DNA of 64,000 bases from Echeneis naucrates (Eukaryota > Chordata > Actinopteri > Carangiformes > Echeneidae): contig NC_042521.1 in NCBI RefSeq assembly GCF_900963305.1, positions 2,065,614 through 2,129,613 on the forward strand. Direction: 5' to 3'. Both the position numbers and the translations under genes were made by a program. Shown one piece after another: positions 12,700-24,315 of this stretch. Within the stretch, counting starts at the first letter, position 1; every line of letters starts with the position of its first letter. The notes beneath the pieces were generated by a model that ran no database searches, was not told the DNA's origin, and saw only the letters and a list, made by a program, of their open reading frames with translations.

Positions 12700-14580
12700 A
12701 CCACCAACACACCATGAACACGGTGAGGACAAACTGAGACATTCATCTTTAACACTCATTAACCAAATGAAGAAATCAACTGTTGTACTGCAGAAGGAAA
12801 GTTACCAAATGTTAATGAACCCTTAAATGAGTCTCCAAACATAGATGTTAATTTCATGTATAAGATGATGTTTTTCTTTGTGTCTCTTTAGGTTCATGGG
12901 ACATTCTGCACTGGATACAAAAGAAGAGTCACCATCTTCTCCTCTCTGATCTGGGAACTGATTATTCATCATTTAGAAAATCACACTTCAGAAACAAGAA
13001 GTAGATTCTGATTGATTTGGATACAAAGAACATGAACTAATACATTTAAAATATAAATGGTGACAAACAATTTGATGATTTAGTTAAAATTAAAAACAGG
13101 AATCCCCTCTGATGAAATATCTGCTTAAAAATCTGTAAATTAAATTATTCTTTTTTCATCAGCTGGAGATGAAACTACTTTTTATTTAATGAGTGGAAGC
13201 CCTTTTCTTCATATTCAGACAAGTTAAATGTTAAAGCTTATCCATCATATTTTGGTATTTTTGTTGTTGGTTTTGTGACGACCACAAAAGTGTCACATTT
13301 GTCTTTATGGAAATAAGATTAAAACAAGAATAATTATCTTTTTATTTTGAATACAACTTATTGTAATTTATTTTGCAAAAAATACCCCCAAAGAGTTTGC
13401 ATGTCTTTGTGCAGTGGTTTGGTTTCCCCATTCAATGTGTATTGCATCAATGTGTTTGCTCCATGCCAGCAGGGTGGCGAGGGCGGGTTGTGGTTTCAGT
13501 GTCTTGCATTGAGTTTTCCTTAATTGCTGCATGATCCTTGAAACTGACAAGCCGTCTCCTCATCTCTCTCCTGTGCCTCAGGAGTTGATCTGTCAACCAG
13601 GGTGCCGTTGGTACGGTACCGTTACAGTTTCCTAGAGAATCAATCACAGACACACACTCACTCACACATAAACACACACAGAGTGTACATATGTTCCCTT
13701 TTCATACACATCATTCTCAGATTGGTCATTTTATGTCACCTTGAGATAACAAACTTTTGTAAACCTGTTGAAAGATTTATGTTCATATTTTGTGAATGAA
13801 GAATGACAAACAATGAGAGGTGATATCAATGAGACACACACAAACAAAGACATCAATTAAAAATGTGTAAATATTTTTTGTTTATTTAAAATGGATCAAT
13901 GTTAAAAAATTCTTAGAATAATTAATTTTTCTTCTAAACTTTGTGAATATTTAAAAATGAAACAACAATATTCCAAAGTGCTTTGTTGTGCTCACTTTTA
14001 TTTATTGAATGTTAAATAAAGTTGAACTGCTGTTTCATTCTTTATATACTGTTGTTTGCTCTTCAATAAATTCCCCAAAAATCTAAATGTCTGCTTGTTT
14101 CTCAGGAATGTTGCACACATTAAAGCCAGAACTGTCTTAATATTTCCAGAGAATTCACTTTATCAGACTAAATTAACGTGACTTTTACCTGTAAATGTTA
14201 TCATGATGTCTGTAATGAAAAGAGGTCTTCACATGAGAGTATCAGTTCTTTTTATTATTCATCATTTATCATAGGAGGCTCGTAGCGGTTCTCAGTATAA
14301 TGTGTAAAACCACAGACAGTAAGATCAACATGTATATGAATCAGTTTAAAGGTTCATAAATGAAATTGTTTCTCTAAAAGATTTGTTTGGTGACATTTTA
14401 TTCAGAATTGTTTCAAATCCCACAAATATCACACACAAAACAAAAAAGAGAATAAGACTGATTTCTCTCCACTGATCCAGGTCAGTGTGACCTTTGACCT
14501 CCCAGAAAATTCCCACATTTCACATTCTAGAGACTTCAAACTGAGCAGATGAAGTTATAACATCCAGTCAACATGAGAAC
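12700..14580 (+). other. Gene 1 3' UTR and spacer to gene 2
   Basis: The first part carries a likely spliced 3' UTR of gene 1. An AATAAA lies at 14065-14070 with T/GT-rich DNA after it. A CA/CTCACA-rich patch sits at 13648-13680. Nothing else resembling a gene was found. Confidence 0.5.
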
Positions 14581-14627
14581 AAACTAACATTCAGTGTGTC
14601 CTCTGAAACAGACTACAAACAGACTTT

Positions 14628-14640
14628 ACTTTCACTTTCG
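14628..14640 (-). promoter_or_regulatory. ISRE upstream of class I gene 2
   Basis: ACTTTCACTTTCG, the reverse complement of the GAAANNGAAA interferon-stimulated response element, 198 bp before the gene 2 ATG. With the CRE/X2 and Y boxes just downstream it makes the arrangement known from classical class I promoters. No equally good copy exists at the other loci. Confidence 0.75.
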
Positions 14641-14678
14641 ATAACAACCTCAGTGGATCAGTTTGACCCAGATACCAG

Positions 14679-14709
14679 TGACGTCACAGTAAGGCTGAAT
14701 TCTCATTGG
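14679..14709 (+). promoter_or_regulatory. CRE/X2 box (TGACGTCA) and Y box (ATTGG) of gene 2
   Basis: A perfect TGACGTCA at 14679-14686 is followed 18 bases later by ATTGG (inverted CCAAT) at 14705-14709. This matches the X2-Y spacing of the SXY module bound by the RFX/CREB/NF-Y/NLRC5 complex in class I promoters. An X1 half was not clearly identified. Confidence 0.65.
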
Positions 14710-14837
14710 CTCCTGTGGCCGATGAAACAGGCAGTTCTCCTCGTTTCCTCCTCAGTTGAGCTGCTGCTGCTGCTGGAAACAGTTTGTCTGTCAGAATAAA
14801 GACATGAGGTCAGATCAGCTCAACATTAAAAACCACC

Positions 14838-17800
14838 ATGAAGATCTTTCTTCTTCTTCTCCTTCTTGGAGTAAACGGGGCAGCTGGAGGTGAGTGATCA
14901 TTTTTTGTGTTCATTTTTACTCTCATGGATCTTTCGGTTACTTCACCTCCATTTCCTGGTTTCAAACACTCTCTGATCCAGCAGAGTCTTTTTCTTTTTC
15001 CAACGCTGCTTTTGCTTCTTAAATAAATATAAATAATAAATATAAAACATTTGAAGCCATCAGAACAAAGTGAAAAGTCTTTTTTCAGCCTCATTAACAA
15101 AAAGCTGCAGTTCAGATTGAGGACTTTATTTGTAACTTCACCTTCAGATCAGCTGGTGGCGCTGTTTTCATAGAAACTGAAGCCTGATGAAGACAAAACA
15201 ACAAAAACTGAAATCACTGACTGGACCAACAAACTTTACTTCTCTTTAAATACTTTATTTTTATAATGTCTCTATTATCCTCCTTTTATCCTCCAACTGC
15301 AACCAAACAATACAAACTTCAGGATTTACAGAGCAGAGAGAGAAATTAATTAATTAATTAGAAAATATGACCTAAATAACTGGATATGTACAAAGAAACA
15401 GTAACGTAATCAAACCTGAAACATGAATATTAATTTCAACCGAATTCAAGCAAATCAAAATGTATTAGAATATTATTATTGATAATAAATAAAATAATAT
15501 TTGTTTTGGTCAAAGGTTTTTGTTTTCAGATTTCAAACGAATAAGATATGAATGACTTTAAGAGAATATTTCTAGCAGACAGTTTAAAACAAAACTAATA
15601 AATCCAGTTTTAGAAAAATAATATTGTTAACCAGACAAAGCAGCATGACTGACCTGTTCTATTAATGCATATTAATACATAGTCAACAAAAATATAAAAG
15701 TAAATAATTTCTGGAAGATTCTTTGTTTTAGGATTTGGATTTATTAGGATGTCCTGATGAAAATAAAATTATTCAGTTATTTTGTTTCTGAAAACTAAAA
15801 TACTGACCTGACCTTTGTCTTTCAGTGACTCACTCCATGAAGTATTTCAAAACTGCATCTTCAGGGATCCCAAACTTCCCAGAGTTTGTCAGTGTCGGTT
15901 TGGTTGATGAAGTCGAGTTTGTTCACTACGACAGCAACACTAAGAGAGCCGAACCCAAACAGGACTGGATGAAGGAGGCTGTGGATCAACAGTACTGGGA
16001 CACACAATCTGAGATCGTTTTGAGACAACAGCAGACCTTCAAGGGAAACATTGATATTCTAAAGCAGCGCTTCAACCAAACTGGAGGTTTGTTTATTTTC
16101 CACTTATTGATAAATGTTGTAGATGAACTACTTTCATTGTTTGTATTTCAGTAAACACAAATGATTACACACACAAACACACACCACTGTTATTGTGATA
16201 TAAACACACAAACTGTCAGGAAGGTTCACAGAAATGTTTAAACGTTATAAACACTAAAAGTTTGTTCTGCTGTTTAATAAACCATCAGTGTTCTTATTTT
16301 ATCACACACACACACACACACTAACACAACACTGCTGATGTGTTGTGGCTCTGTCTCAGTGTTATTGGATTAGACAGAAGGTGAATACAGAGACTGAATA
16401 CAAACAGACACACAACCAAACACAACGACTGTGAGACACATAAACCCGTTTAAAATCCAGAAGGGAGTCACATCAGAGCAGCAGCTCCACTCACTGTGAT
16501 TAACACTGAAACAAACACACAAGAACAACACAACGAAGAGCTCCGTTTCATTAAAGTGGAGTTCAGCTCCACCTCCATCAGCTGTTCGTCAGCCTTCAGG
16601 CCTCATCCTGAAAAACACACAAAGTGCTGACAAAAGCGTCAGAACAAACTGGAAAGGAGCCGTCAGCGACCTCACAGGGAAAAGTTTAGATGGAACAAAA
16701 CAAAAGAACAGCAGGAAGAGCTGAATTCATCAGGAGACGAGAATCAGAGCTGAGAAAAGATCCGTCAGGTTCAGATCTCCGCTGTTAGCTGAGCCAACAA
16801 CGACGACAAACACACACAAACTCACACCGAACTGTGCGTCTGGGCTCATCCAACACAATCCGACTCGGCTCAAAGAGTCCTGCACAGTTATTGTGGACGT
16901 TTTCAACACGTTCCTTCTGAGAGCCAGAAAACAGAAACTGTGACGATGTCAAAGGTCAAATATTTTACAGCCTCCTGTTTCTCCGCAGAACGACAGTCTT
17001 TGTTTTAGATCGTTACGGATTAAATATCCGTCACTGTGATGGACATTTTCACAGCTTTATAAAACATGAAGTCAGCGTTTAAACGATGAGTTTAAAATAA
17101 CATCATTAATCAGGACAGCACTCGTTAGTTTTATTCCTAATTATATAAAATATAACGTAGAACAACAGATTAGATTGACTTTACTGCACCAACCACAGTG
17201 ACTTCACCAAATAATGGACATGTTGGAGAAAAACACATTAAATTAGATTAACTTCACTCAACCAAAGTGTTTTTACCATAAAATAGAAATATAATTCAGA
17301 CAAAATGAGAAATCATTGACAGTTTTATAAACAGAAAATCAACCATCAACAATTTTAAGGTTCAAATAAAATCTTTTATCAGGAAAATGTTTTTTAATCA
17401 TTAATACGGTTTATTAAATAATAAAATCTGTCACTTTAGTCTTTTTAATATAATATTAATAAAATAAAATAAAAGTGGAAGCCCGATGACCCCTCCTGGA
17501 GCCAGGCCTGGAAGGAGGGCCCATCAGCGAGCGCCTGGTGGTGGGCACGCCACGGAGCCCGGCCAGGCATAGCCTGAAAGTGGTGGTTCCCTTGTTTAAA
17601 AAGGGGGACCAGAGTATGTGTGCCAATTACCGGGGCATCACACTCCTCAGCCTCCCTGGGAAAGTCTACTCCAAGGTGCTGCAAAGGAGGGTCCGGCCGT
17701 TTGTCGAAGCTCAGACTGAAGAGGAGCAATGAGGATTCCGTCCTGGTCGTGGAACAACGGACCAGCTCTTTAGTCTTGCGCGTATCCTGGAGGGGGCCTG

Positions 17801-20800
17801 GGAGTATGTCTATCCAGTCTACATGTGTTTTATGGACTTGGAAAAGGCGTACGACCGGCTTCCCTGGGATATGTTGTGGGAGGTGAGGGGGTCTCTGCTG
17901 AGGGCCATCCAATCTCTGTATTCCCAAAGCGAGAGCTGCGTCCGAGTTCTCCGCAGTCAGACTTATTTCAGGTGGGGGTTGGCCTCCGTCAGGGCTGCAC
18001 TTTGTTACCAATCCTGTTTGTGATTTTCATGGACAGGATATCGAAGTGTAGTCGTGGGGGAGGAGGGCTGCAGTTCGGGGAGCTGAGGGTTACATCTCTG
18101 CTTTTTGCTGATGATGTGATCCTTTTGGCTCCATCGGTCTGCGACCTCCAGTGCTCACTGGACAGGTTCACAGCCGAGTGTGAAGCGGAGGCCATAGTTC
18201 TTAGCAGGAAACTGGCAGACTGCGTACTCTGGGTAGGAAATGAGTCCTTACCCCAAGTGAAGGAGTTTAAGTATCTCAGGGTCTTGTTCACAAGTCAGGG
18301 TAAGATGGAGCAGGAGATTGGCCGGAGAATCGGAGCAGCAGGGCGGTTTTGCGTGCGTATGGCACTGTTGTGACAAAGAGGGAGCTGAGCCAGAAGGCAA
18401 CGCTCTCTATCTACTGGTCAGTCTTTGTTCCTACCCTCACCTTTGGTCATGAGCGATGGGTTATGACTGAAAGCACAAGATCACGGGTACAAGCAGCTGA
18501 AATGGGTTTCCTCAGGAGGGTGGCTGAATTCTCCCTTAGAGACAGGGTGAGAAGTTCGGCCATCCAGGAGGGACTCAGAGTAGAGCCGCTGTTCCTTCGC
18601 GTGGAAAGGAGCCAGTTGAAGTGGTTCAGGCATCTGATAAAGATGCCACCAGGACGCCTCCCAAAGGAGGTGTTCCTGGCATGTCCAGCTGGGAGGAGGC
18701 CACGGGGCAGGCCGAGGACCAGGTGGGGAGATTATATCTCCACTCTGGCCTGGGAGCGTCTTGGGATCCCCAAGTCAGAGCTGACCAATGTGGCCGGGGA
18801 GGAGGAAATTTGGGGACGTCTGCTGGAGCTGCTACCCCCACAACCCAGCCCTGGATAAGCGGATGAAGATGATGATGAAGTTTTTGAACTGATGACTCAA
18901 ACAAAAATCACTAAATGAATCATAATGAAGTTTTAGTTTTCGCACTAAATGTCCTAACATCTGTCAGTTGTCAATGATTGACAGCTGAACGGACCAATCA
19001 CGACGCAGACAGCCTCCAAGTCTGTAATGTCCTGATTGGTCTCTGACTGTGTGTAGGTCTGTGTGTTAGTGTGTGTGGATCAGTGTGTTGTTGTGTAGGT
19101 CAGTGTGTTCACAGTAGTCTCTCTCTCTCTCTCTCTCTCTCTCAGGTGTCCATATTGTCCAGGTGATGTACGGCTGTGAATGGACTGAGGGGACTAAAGA
19201 GGTTAAAGGTTTTTGGCAGGAGGGTTATGACGGAGAAGACTTCATATCATTTGACCTGAACACACAGACCTGGATCGCTCCAACAGCAGAGGCCGTCATC
19301 ACCAAGAACAAGTGGGACAATAACAAAGCTGAGATCGCACAGGCCAAAAACTACCTGACTGAGATTTGTCCTCAGTGGGGGAAGAAGTACCTGCAGGCTG
19401 GGAGGAGCTCTTTGATGAGAACAGGTAGAGTCACATGACCTGATGAAGTTTCTGAACATCACAATGAAGATGAACTGTCTGTTTCCACACATTTCTCTCT
19501 CTCTCTCTCCTTTCTGTGTAAATAAATATGACTCACTAAATCAGAATAAATGAACTAAAGTAGTTTTCCTGCTGACTCTGCAGACCGTCCCTCAGTGTCT
19601 CTCCTCCAGAAGTCTTCCTCCTCTCCAGTCAGCTGCTTCGCTACAGGTTTCTACCCGAACAAAGCCGTGTTGGTCTGGAGGAAAGATGGAGACGATCTCC
19701 ATGACAACGTGGAAGAAGGAGAGATCCTCCCCAACCCTGATGGAACCTTCCAGAAGAGTTCAGACCTGGACCTTTCATCAGTCAGACCTGAAGACTGGGG
19801 GAAGTATGAATGTGTGTTTCAGCTTGATGGGCTGAAGGACGACATCATCACCAAACTGGACCAATCAGTGATCAGAAGTAATTCAGGTAAGAGTGAGATC
19901 CGCAGACTCTGAATGTGACTGAATGTCTCTGGTTTGTTTGCTGTTTCCGCTCTTGTTCTCCAGTTCATCAGAATTGATAATTAGACATCTAATAGCTGTT
20001 GGCAGACCTGGTAGAGTGTGTGGCAGGGTGGTTTTTAGGGGGGTGGCATCCGATCTTAACAGTTGGATTTCTAGATTTGCTTCTATTCAAGTTATTATCT
20101 TCATTGATTTGTGTATCTGATTTCTTTTTACCAGACGACGTTGATGCCCTCACCGTCTCCATCATCATTGCATTGGTTCTCCTCGCTGTCGTTCTCAGCA
20201 CTATCGCTGGATTTATCTTCATCAAGTGGAGGAAAGGTGAGAGACTGATACAATAATTAGATCTTAGTCTTTGAGTTGACCAATTTATCCAGATCTAAAT
20301 AATGACAGAGTCATATCAGCTGTGCTGAGATGATGATGAGTCGGACACATTGTTGACAACACAAACAGACACAAAACAGGAGAAACACACTTGGCCATCT
20401 TCCTTTTTGGGAGAAATAAAATTGATTTAGAAGAAGAGCTTAGAGTTTGTAGAGAAAGGAGTCACTGTTATATTCAGTGTTAAGGTGATGAGACGTCCTG
20501 TCATTTACAACTGTAACTGAACTGACTTTTTTTTCCTTTTCAGCCAAAATGTAACTTAAATGTAGATTAAAGTTCAAAGGATGTTTTGCTTAAAAGCTGA
20601 AGATTGCCTGCTTCAGAAATAAAACTTTCATTTGAGTGGACAGAGGGTTGGGTCATATTCACTGATGAGGTGATGGAAGACATGCTGCCATTTACAAATA
20701 TAACTGAACTGGTTTGTCTTTTCTTCAAATTTTAGGGAAAACAACTCTATCAACTCTCTCTGGTAAGTAAAACTTTAATTATTCTATTTAAAATGATGTA

Positions 20801-20907
20801 ACATACTTTTTTGGTGGCTGTAGGTTTCACACAGTGTTTTTGATCTTCCAGGTTCTGACACATCGGAGCTCTCTGCAGCACTGAATCCAGCGTTACAGAT
20901 CCAATAA
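14838..20907 (+). CDS. MHC class I gene 2, classical-type candidate
   Basis: Antigen-presenting heavy chain. Exons: leader 14838-14889, alpha1 15826-16086, alpha2 19146-19424, alpha3 19584-19886, connecting/TM 20135-20236, then tail exons 20736-20762 and 20852-20907; 359 codons plus stop if exon 6 is skipped. It is the only locus here with all canonical peptide-terminus residues: Y7 (MKYF), Y59 (QQYWD), R84 (KQRF), T143/K146/W147 (TKNKW), Y159 (NYLTEIC) and Y171 (KKYL). The alpha2 cysteines and the NQT site are present. Intron 2 is about 3 kb because of a Rex3 insertion. Exon 6 at 20544 has a good acceptor but has lost its 3' end and donor; if included it reads AKM then stop at 20554 (335 aa). 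Skipping keeps frame and restores a tail ending SALNP-type like gene 7. Upstream ISRE and X2/Y boxes support interferon/NLRC5 control. Confidence 0.93.
16305..16321 (+). repeat. (CA)n microsatellite in gene 2 intron 2
   Basis: Short CACACA run; the following 200 bases are also rich in ACACA words. Confidence 0.8.
17477..18880 (+). mobile_element. Rex3-type (RTE) LINE, internally deleted, in gene 2 intron 2
   Basis: Non-LTR retrotransposon in the same orientation as gene 2. The RT part starts near 17576 with VVPLFKKGD, ANYRGITLLSLPGKVYSKVL (17617-17677) and later FADDVILLA (18105-18132). The C-terminal part carries RRPRGRPRTRWGDYISTLAW around 18690-18750 and ends near the usual ...ISG stop, then GATGATGATGAAG. 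Several short deletions and frame changes are present, so it is inactive. The first ~97 bases (SQAWKEGPSASAW region) resemble the Rex3 5' leader and are joined directly to the RT domain, so most of the endonuclease region is missing. It is ~1.4 kb against a full length of roughly 3.3 kb. Confidence 0.85.
19119..19143 (+). repeat. (CT)n tract forming the gene 2 alpha2 acceptor
   Basis: An uninterrupted CT repeat directly precedes the AG at 19144-19145 and serves as the polypyrimidine tract. Length changes here could affect splicing of alpha2. Confidence 0.85.
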
Positions 20908-21850
20908 TTGATTGACAGGTACACCCAATGAGACTCCTCGTGTGGGACACAGAAAAACAGCACTTTGACTTTTGGAAAGAACAACAGTCCTAAATTCACA
21001 CGAGTTGGCTAAAATTTAGTTTTTGTGTGCCATGAAAATCAGCTGTAAATGGAAATCAGGCATTTAGATGCACTACTTTATAATTCACCATTCGCTTACT
21101 GCTCCTGCTATCGTTGTACACTTTTGTACAGTGAATGTTGTCACCACTTCAACAATCAGAAGATAGAGCTGCGTCTCACTCAGCCAATTGGCATTTTACA
21201 GAAAGAAAGGAAGGTTACAATTTAGGACTACTGTAAATCTTAGGGTTAGGGTTAGGGAAATATAAAGTTATCCCAGATGTTTCTGTTTTTGGAGAAAACA
21301 TCTCATAGCAAAGTCGGAGCGTGCAACACAACCAACTTAGTTTGAGTTCTAAGCAGATTGTCACCGACAGCAGAGACAGCAAGATATTGAACATGACATT
21401 GATATTTATGTCATTCGTTTGCAATTTCTGGATTGAAGGGAAAACTGTGCTTCAGAATTATGTGTTGAGTGGTCCTCTAACCGTGAACACAGTTCAGCTC
21501 CGAGTATGAAGAGTGGATGTCTGCCGAATCACCAAGCTGACGTCAATCTATTAAATGAAAAAAGAAGCAATTAAGAACAAAATAACATTCACATACATGT
21601 GTGTGAATTTATTGATGTATGTGAATGTAAATATGTGTGAATTTGTTAAATTTAGATTGATTTTGTGGGTTTAGGAAAAAAAACCTACTGTATATTTTTG
21701 TTGTTGTTTTGTTGTTGTTTTTTCTTTACTCAGCATTTTGAGTGGAAAACATTTATCATGCCTTTGCACCGAGCTTATCTGCACCAATGAAGTTTAATGT
21801 TTCAGTTTTCAGTTTCAAACTGTTTGGCTGTATTCTTCCGTCCACATCTT
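19584..21850 (+). repeat. Inverted duplication, arm A (3' half of gene 2)
   Basis: Exon 4 through about 1 kb downstream of gene 2 is near-identical to the reverse complement of roughly 40585-42905. Shared marks include the TM exon, tail exons, a (TTAGGG)-like triplet at 21239-21256 and a GTGTGAATTTATTGATGTATG segment. Homology stops around 21850, where arm B continues into unrelated sequence. Confidence 0.85.
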
Positions 21851-22790
21851 CTGATAAATCTGGTTAAAGCTCCACACCCCTCTATGTCATTTTTAATTCT
21901 CATGTGTCTTAAATACCGATTAAAATACGAATGTTATTTATTTTACTGGTTACAGTTTTAGTGATAAGGTGTGATGTTTAGAGTTTGGTAGTTTTGCAGT
22001 AATGGGTAAATAGGAGATGTTTTGCTGAATGTTGCTATGCCACGCTAGCAAACCGTTGCTCGGAGTAGAGGTAAACACTGTGCAATGGAGAGGCTGATCT
22101 CCAATTGATCTCTTCATTTTTGAAACTGAGTAACTTTTTACCAGTATGTCACTTGTTAAGTGGCATAATAAATCCTGCAGCCGAGTTGAACACCCACTAA
22201 AGCTGTCTGCCTCTTTGTTTGTATCTACAGTGGCAGCAGGGTATTATCATGCCCCCCCGACACACACACGGGGGCCAGGGGGGCAACAGTAGCTGTACCG
22301 GAGAGAAAACAGTACGATGAACAAACTCACATCTGTAGGCCTTGATCATTGTCCCTTCATTTTCATGGAGGAACTATCCAACTGAACGTACATCACTATT
22401 TACAGCGACCTGATAGATAAAAGTCAGGCTGCATCATCATTTTAAAATCAAATGTGCCCCACTTTATGGGGTTAAAACGTAGTTGGGTGGATGTACGGTT
22501 AGCTTCACCTGTTACAGATCTTCATCTTTGTTATTCTAGAACATGCACTTTATTTTTGTTGTATTTTCACAATTTTTTGTCAAATGATGATGGATATTTC
22601 TGTGGGGAGAAGAGTTTACTCAAGAGAAGAGCTTCTTTCATTCAAACTGGGCAAATCTGGATGCTCAATGCATAATGCATAATTTTTTATTTTTATTTTT
22701 ATTTTGATGAGCTCCTGTCGAGGTGAATTGCCCTTTGGGGATCAATAAAGTTATGAAGTTATAGCTATCTATTTTTTTTTTTATTATTAT
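20908..22790 (+). other. Gene 2 3' region and spacer
   Basis: Gene 2 3' UTR and downstream DNA, mostly within inverted arm A. A telomere-like TTAGGG triplet sits at 21239-21256. From about 21850 to 22790 the DNA is locus-specific and AT-rich, with no gene recognised. Confidence 0.5.
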
Positions 22791-22799
22791 TTATTTATT

Positions 22800-23690
22800 T
22801 TTTTTTTTAGAAATGACTGATTTAGACTTCCCAGTAACTCTGTTGAGCAAGAATGGATTGTGCAGCCAACCTCACAGAGTGTGACTGTGTTGTTTTTCTG
22901 TGTGTCTTTGCCCAATTTCATTTCTTTCCAGCAATGAATATAATTTTCTACCCATATAAATACAGAACAGGAGGTTTCAGTTCCTTCTTTCTGTTTAAGA
23001 GAGAAGAGATTTGAGGCGATGTTCCACTCTTCACCAACAGCTCCATGCTCCTTTTCTTTAACTGAACTCAAATCTGTTTCTTGGTCATTTTAACCATTTT
23101 ATTCTTTTCAAGACTCCATACAAACATCACCGTGGTTGGTCTCCCACTTGAAGGTAAGATCACTTCACATGACGGCATGTGGACGAGAGGATTGTTTTTA
23201 ATCTGTGAACATGAAGCCCTGACGGACAAAATATCAGCCTGCTGTCTTATGTTTCTCTTTTTTCCAATTTGATTTGACTGCTGATGAATTCAGTGTTTGT
23301 GTAGTTTGCTGTAATACAGAGTAACAACAGCTGTAGAATCACAGGCTCTAACTTTGGCCTGATAACTGACTGCAGCTGCTCTTTTCAGGGGAGCTGATCT
23401 CAAACCAACTCTGCCTTCTTCTGTCTCCATCAACACGAAATGGAAAAGTTGTTGGTCACATTTCAGAAGCAGGTGGGATCACAGTTCATTTTCTATCCCA
23501 CTCTCTATTTTAACATTAATAACAAGCTTCATTTAATAGCACATTCTGAAGAACACAGTTACAAAGTGCTCTACTGCTGGAAATGAAAATGATAAAAGAA
23601 ACTTTATAGTTTGATAGAAAAGTGAAGCAATGAAGGACAATGAGATAAAACATTTTAAAATATTAAGTTAATCAGCAAAACACATAAAAT
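22800..23690 (+). repeat. Class I upstream block P, copy 1 (with leader relic)
   Basis: Block shared with 45935-47445 (upstream of gene 8), 52765-53510 and, in part, 30806-31190. It starts with AAATGACTGATTTAGACTTC and runs through a relic leader exon to the motif AATCAGCAAAACACATAAAA. At about 23690 it is abruptly joined to a gene 6-like 3' UTR. In gene 8 the same block carries a working leader, so this is the 5' part of an old gene 8-type unit. Confidence 0.75.
23440..23472 (+). pseudogene. Relic class I leader exon (gene 8 type)
   Basis: Matches the gene 8 leader but lacks 16 bases from the hydrophobic core: ATGGAAAAGTTGTTG joins directly to GTCACATTTCAG. The frame is shifted, no signal peptide is encoded, and no alpha1 exon follows before gene 3 alpha2. 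The GTGGGA donor is still present. Confidence 0.8.
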
Positions 23691-23694
23691 CCTG

Positions 23695-23975
23695 ATGGAT
23701 TCGATCTATGACTTCTCAACCCTCCGAAACGGCATTCTATGTGTGATGTATGTCTGAAAGTACATGTAATACATAAATATGTCTGTAAAATATAAAATTC
23801 ATGAGAAATGGCTGTCTTATATAAAAACAATTCATCCATTTTTTTCTGTATATAATAATATAAAAACCAATAAATTACATTCAACTCACTTATTGAAGAG
23901 AACAGAAATTATACAACAAACTCTGCATTTGCTTCTTCCAGGCTCAATGTAATAAAGCAATAAATAAATAAGGCA
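23695..23975 (+). pseudogene. Transplanted 3' UTR fragment of a gene 6-like locus
   Basis: Starts ATCGATCTATGACTTCTCAA-like and ends at a CAATAAATAAATAAGG motif. It is near-identical to 39452-39740, the 3' UTR after the gene 6 stop. Here it lies between a leader relic and gene 3 alpha2, where alpha1 should be. It includes AATAAA motifs and could cause early polyadenylation. Confidence 0.75.
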
Positions 23976-24079
23976 CCTGGTGACGTAGTCGTGTTAAGAG
24001 TTGGAGTTTTCTACATCAGTATCAGTCACTGAAGAAGTTTTTGCATAGAGCTGAGGTATCTTCCTGATACCCTAACCGC

Positions 24080-24098
24080 CCCCCCCCCCCCCCCCCTT
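24080..24098 (+). repeat. Poly-C tract after a CCCTAAC word
   Basis: About 19 C residues following CCCTAACCG. Such a tract can form G-quadruplex structure on the other strand and is also a frequent assembly weak point. It lies near a mosaic junction. Confidence 0.85.
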
Positions 24099-24315
24099 TG
24101 TTCAGGAGCATTTACTGGGTCCTTAGTTATTCACAGATGTCTCCTCCTCCCATAACAAATGGACCAGAGATTAAAACAAGCAGTTTCACCTCATCAGATT
24201 TCAGACATCATCAGTCTCATGAGGAAAAGCACCAAAGAGCAGATATCATAGTATTTTGGGGACACATCATCTCTACATCATTTGTACACACAGTCTCTGT
24301 CTGTTTTTGTTCCAG

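Noticed and set aside
17445-18011. 188-codon minus-strand open frame
   Set aside because: Antisense of the Rex3 reverse-transcriptase region.
21239-21256. (TTAGGG)3 as a chromosome end
   Set aside because: Only three units, internal, with unique sequence on both sides.
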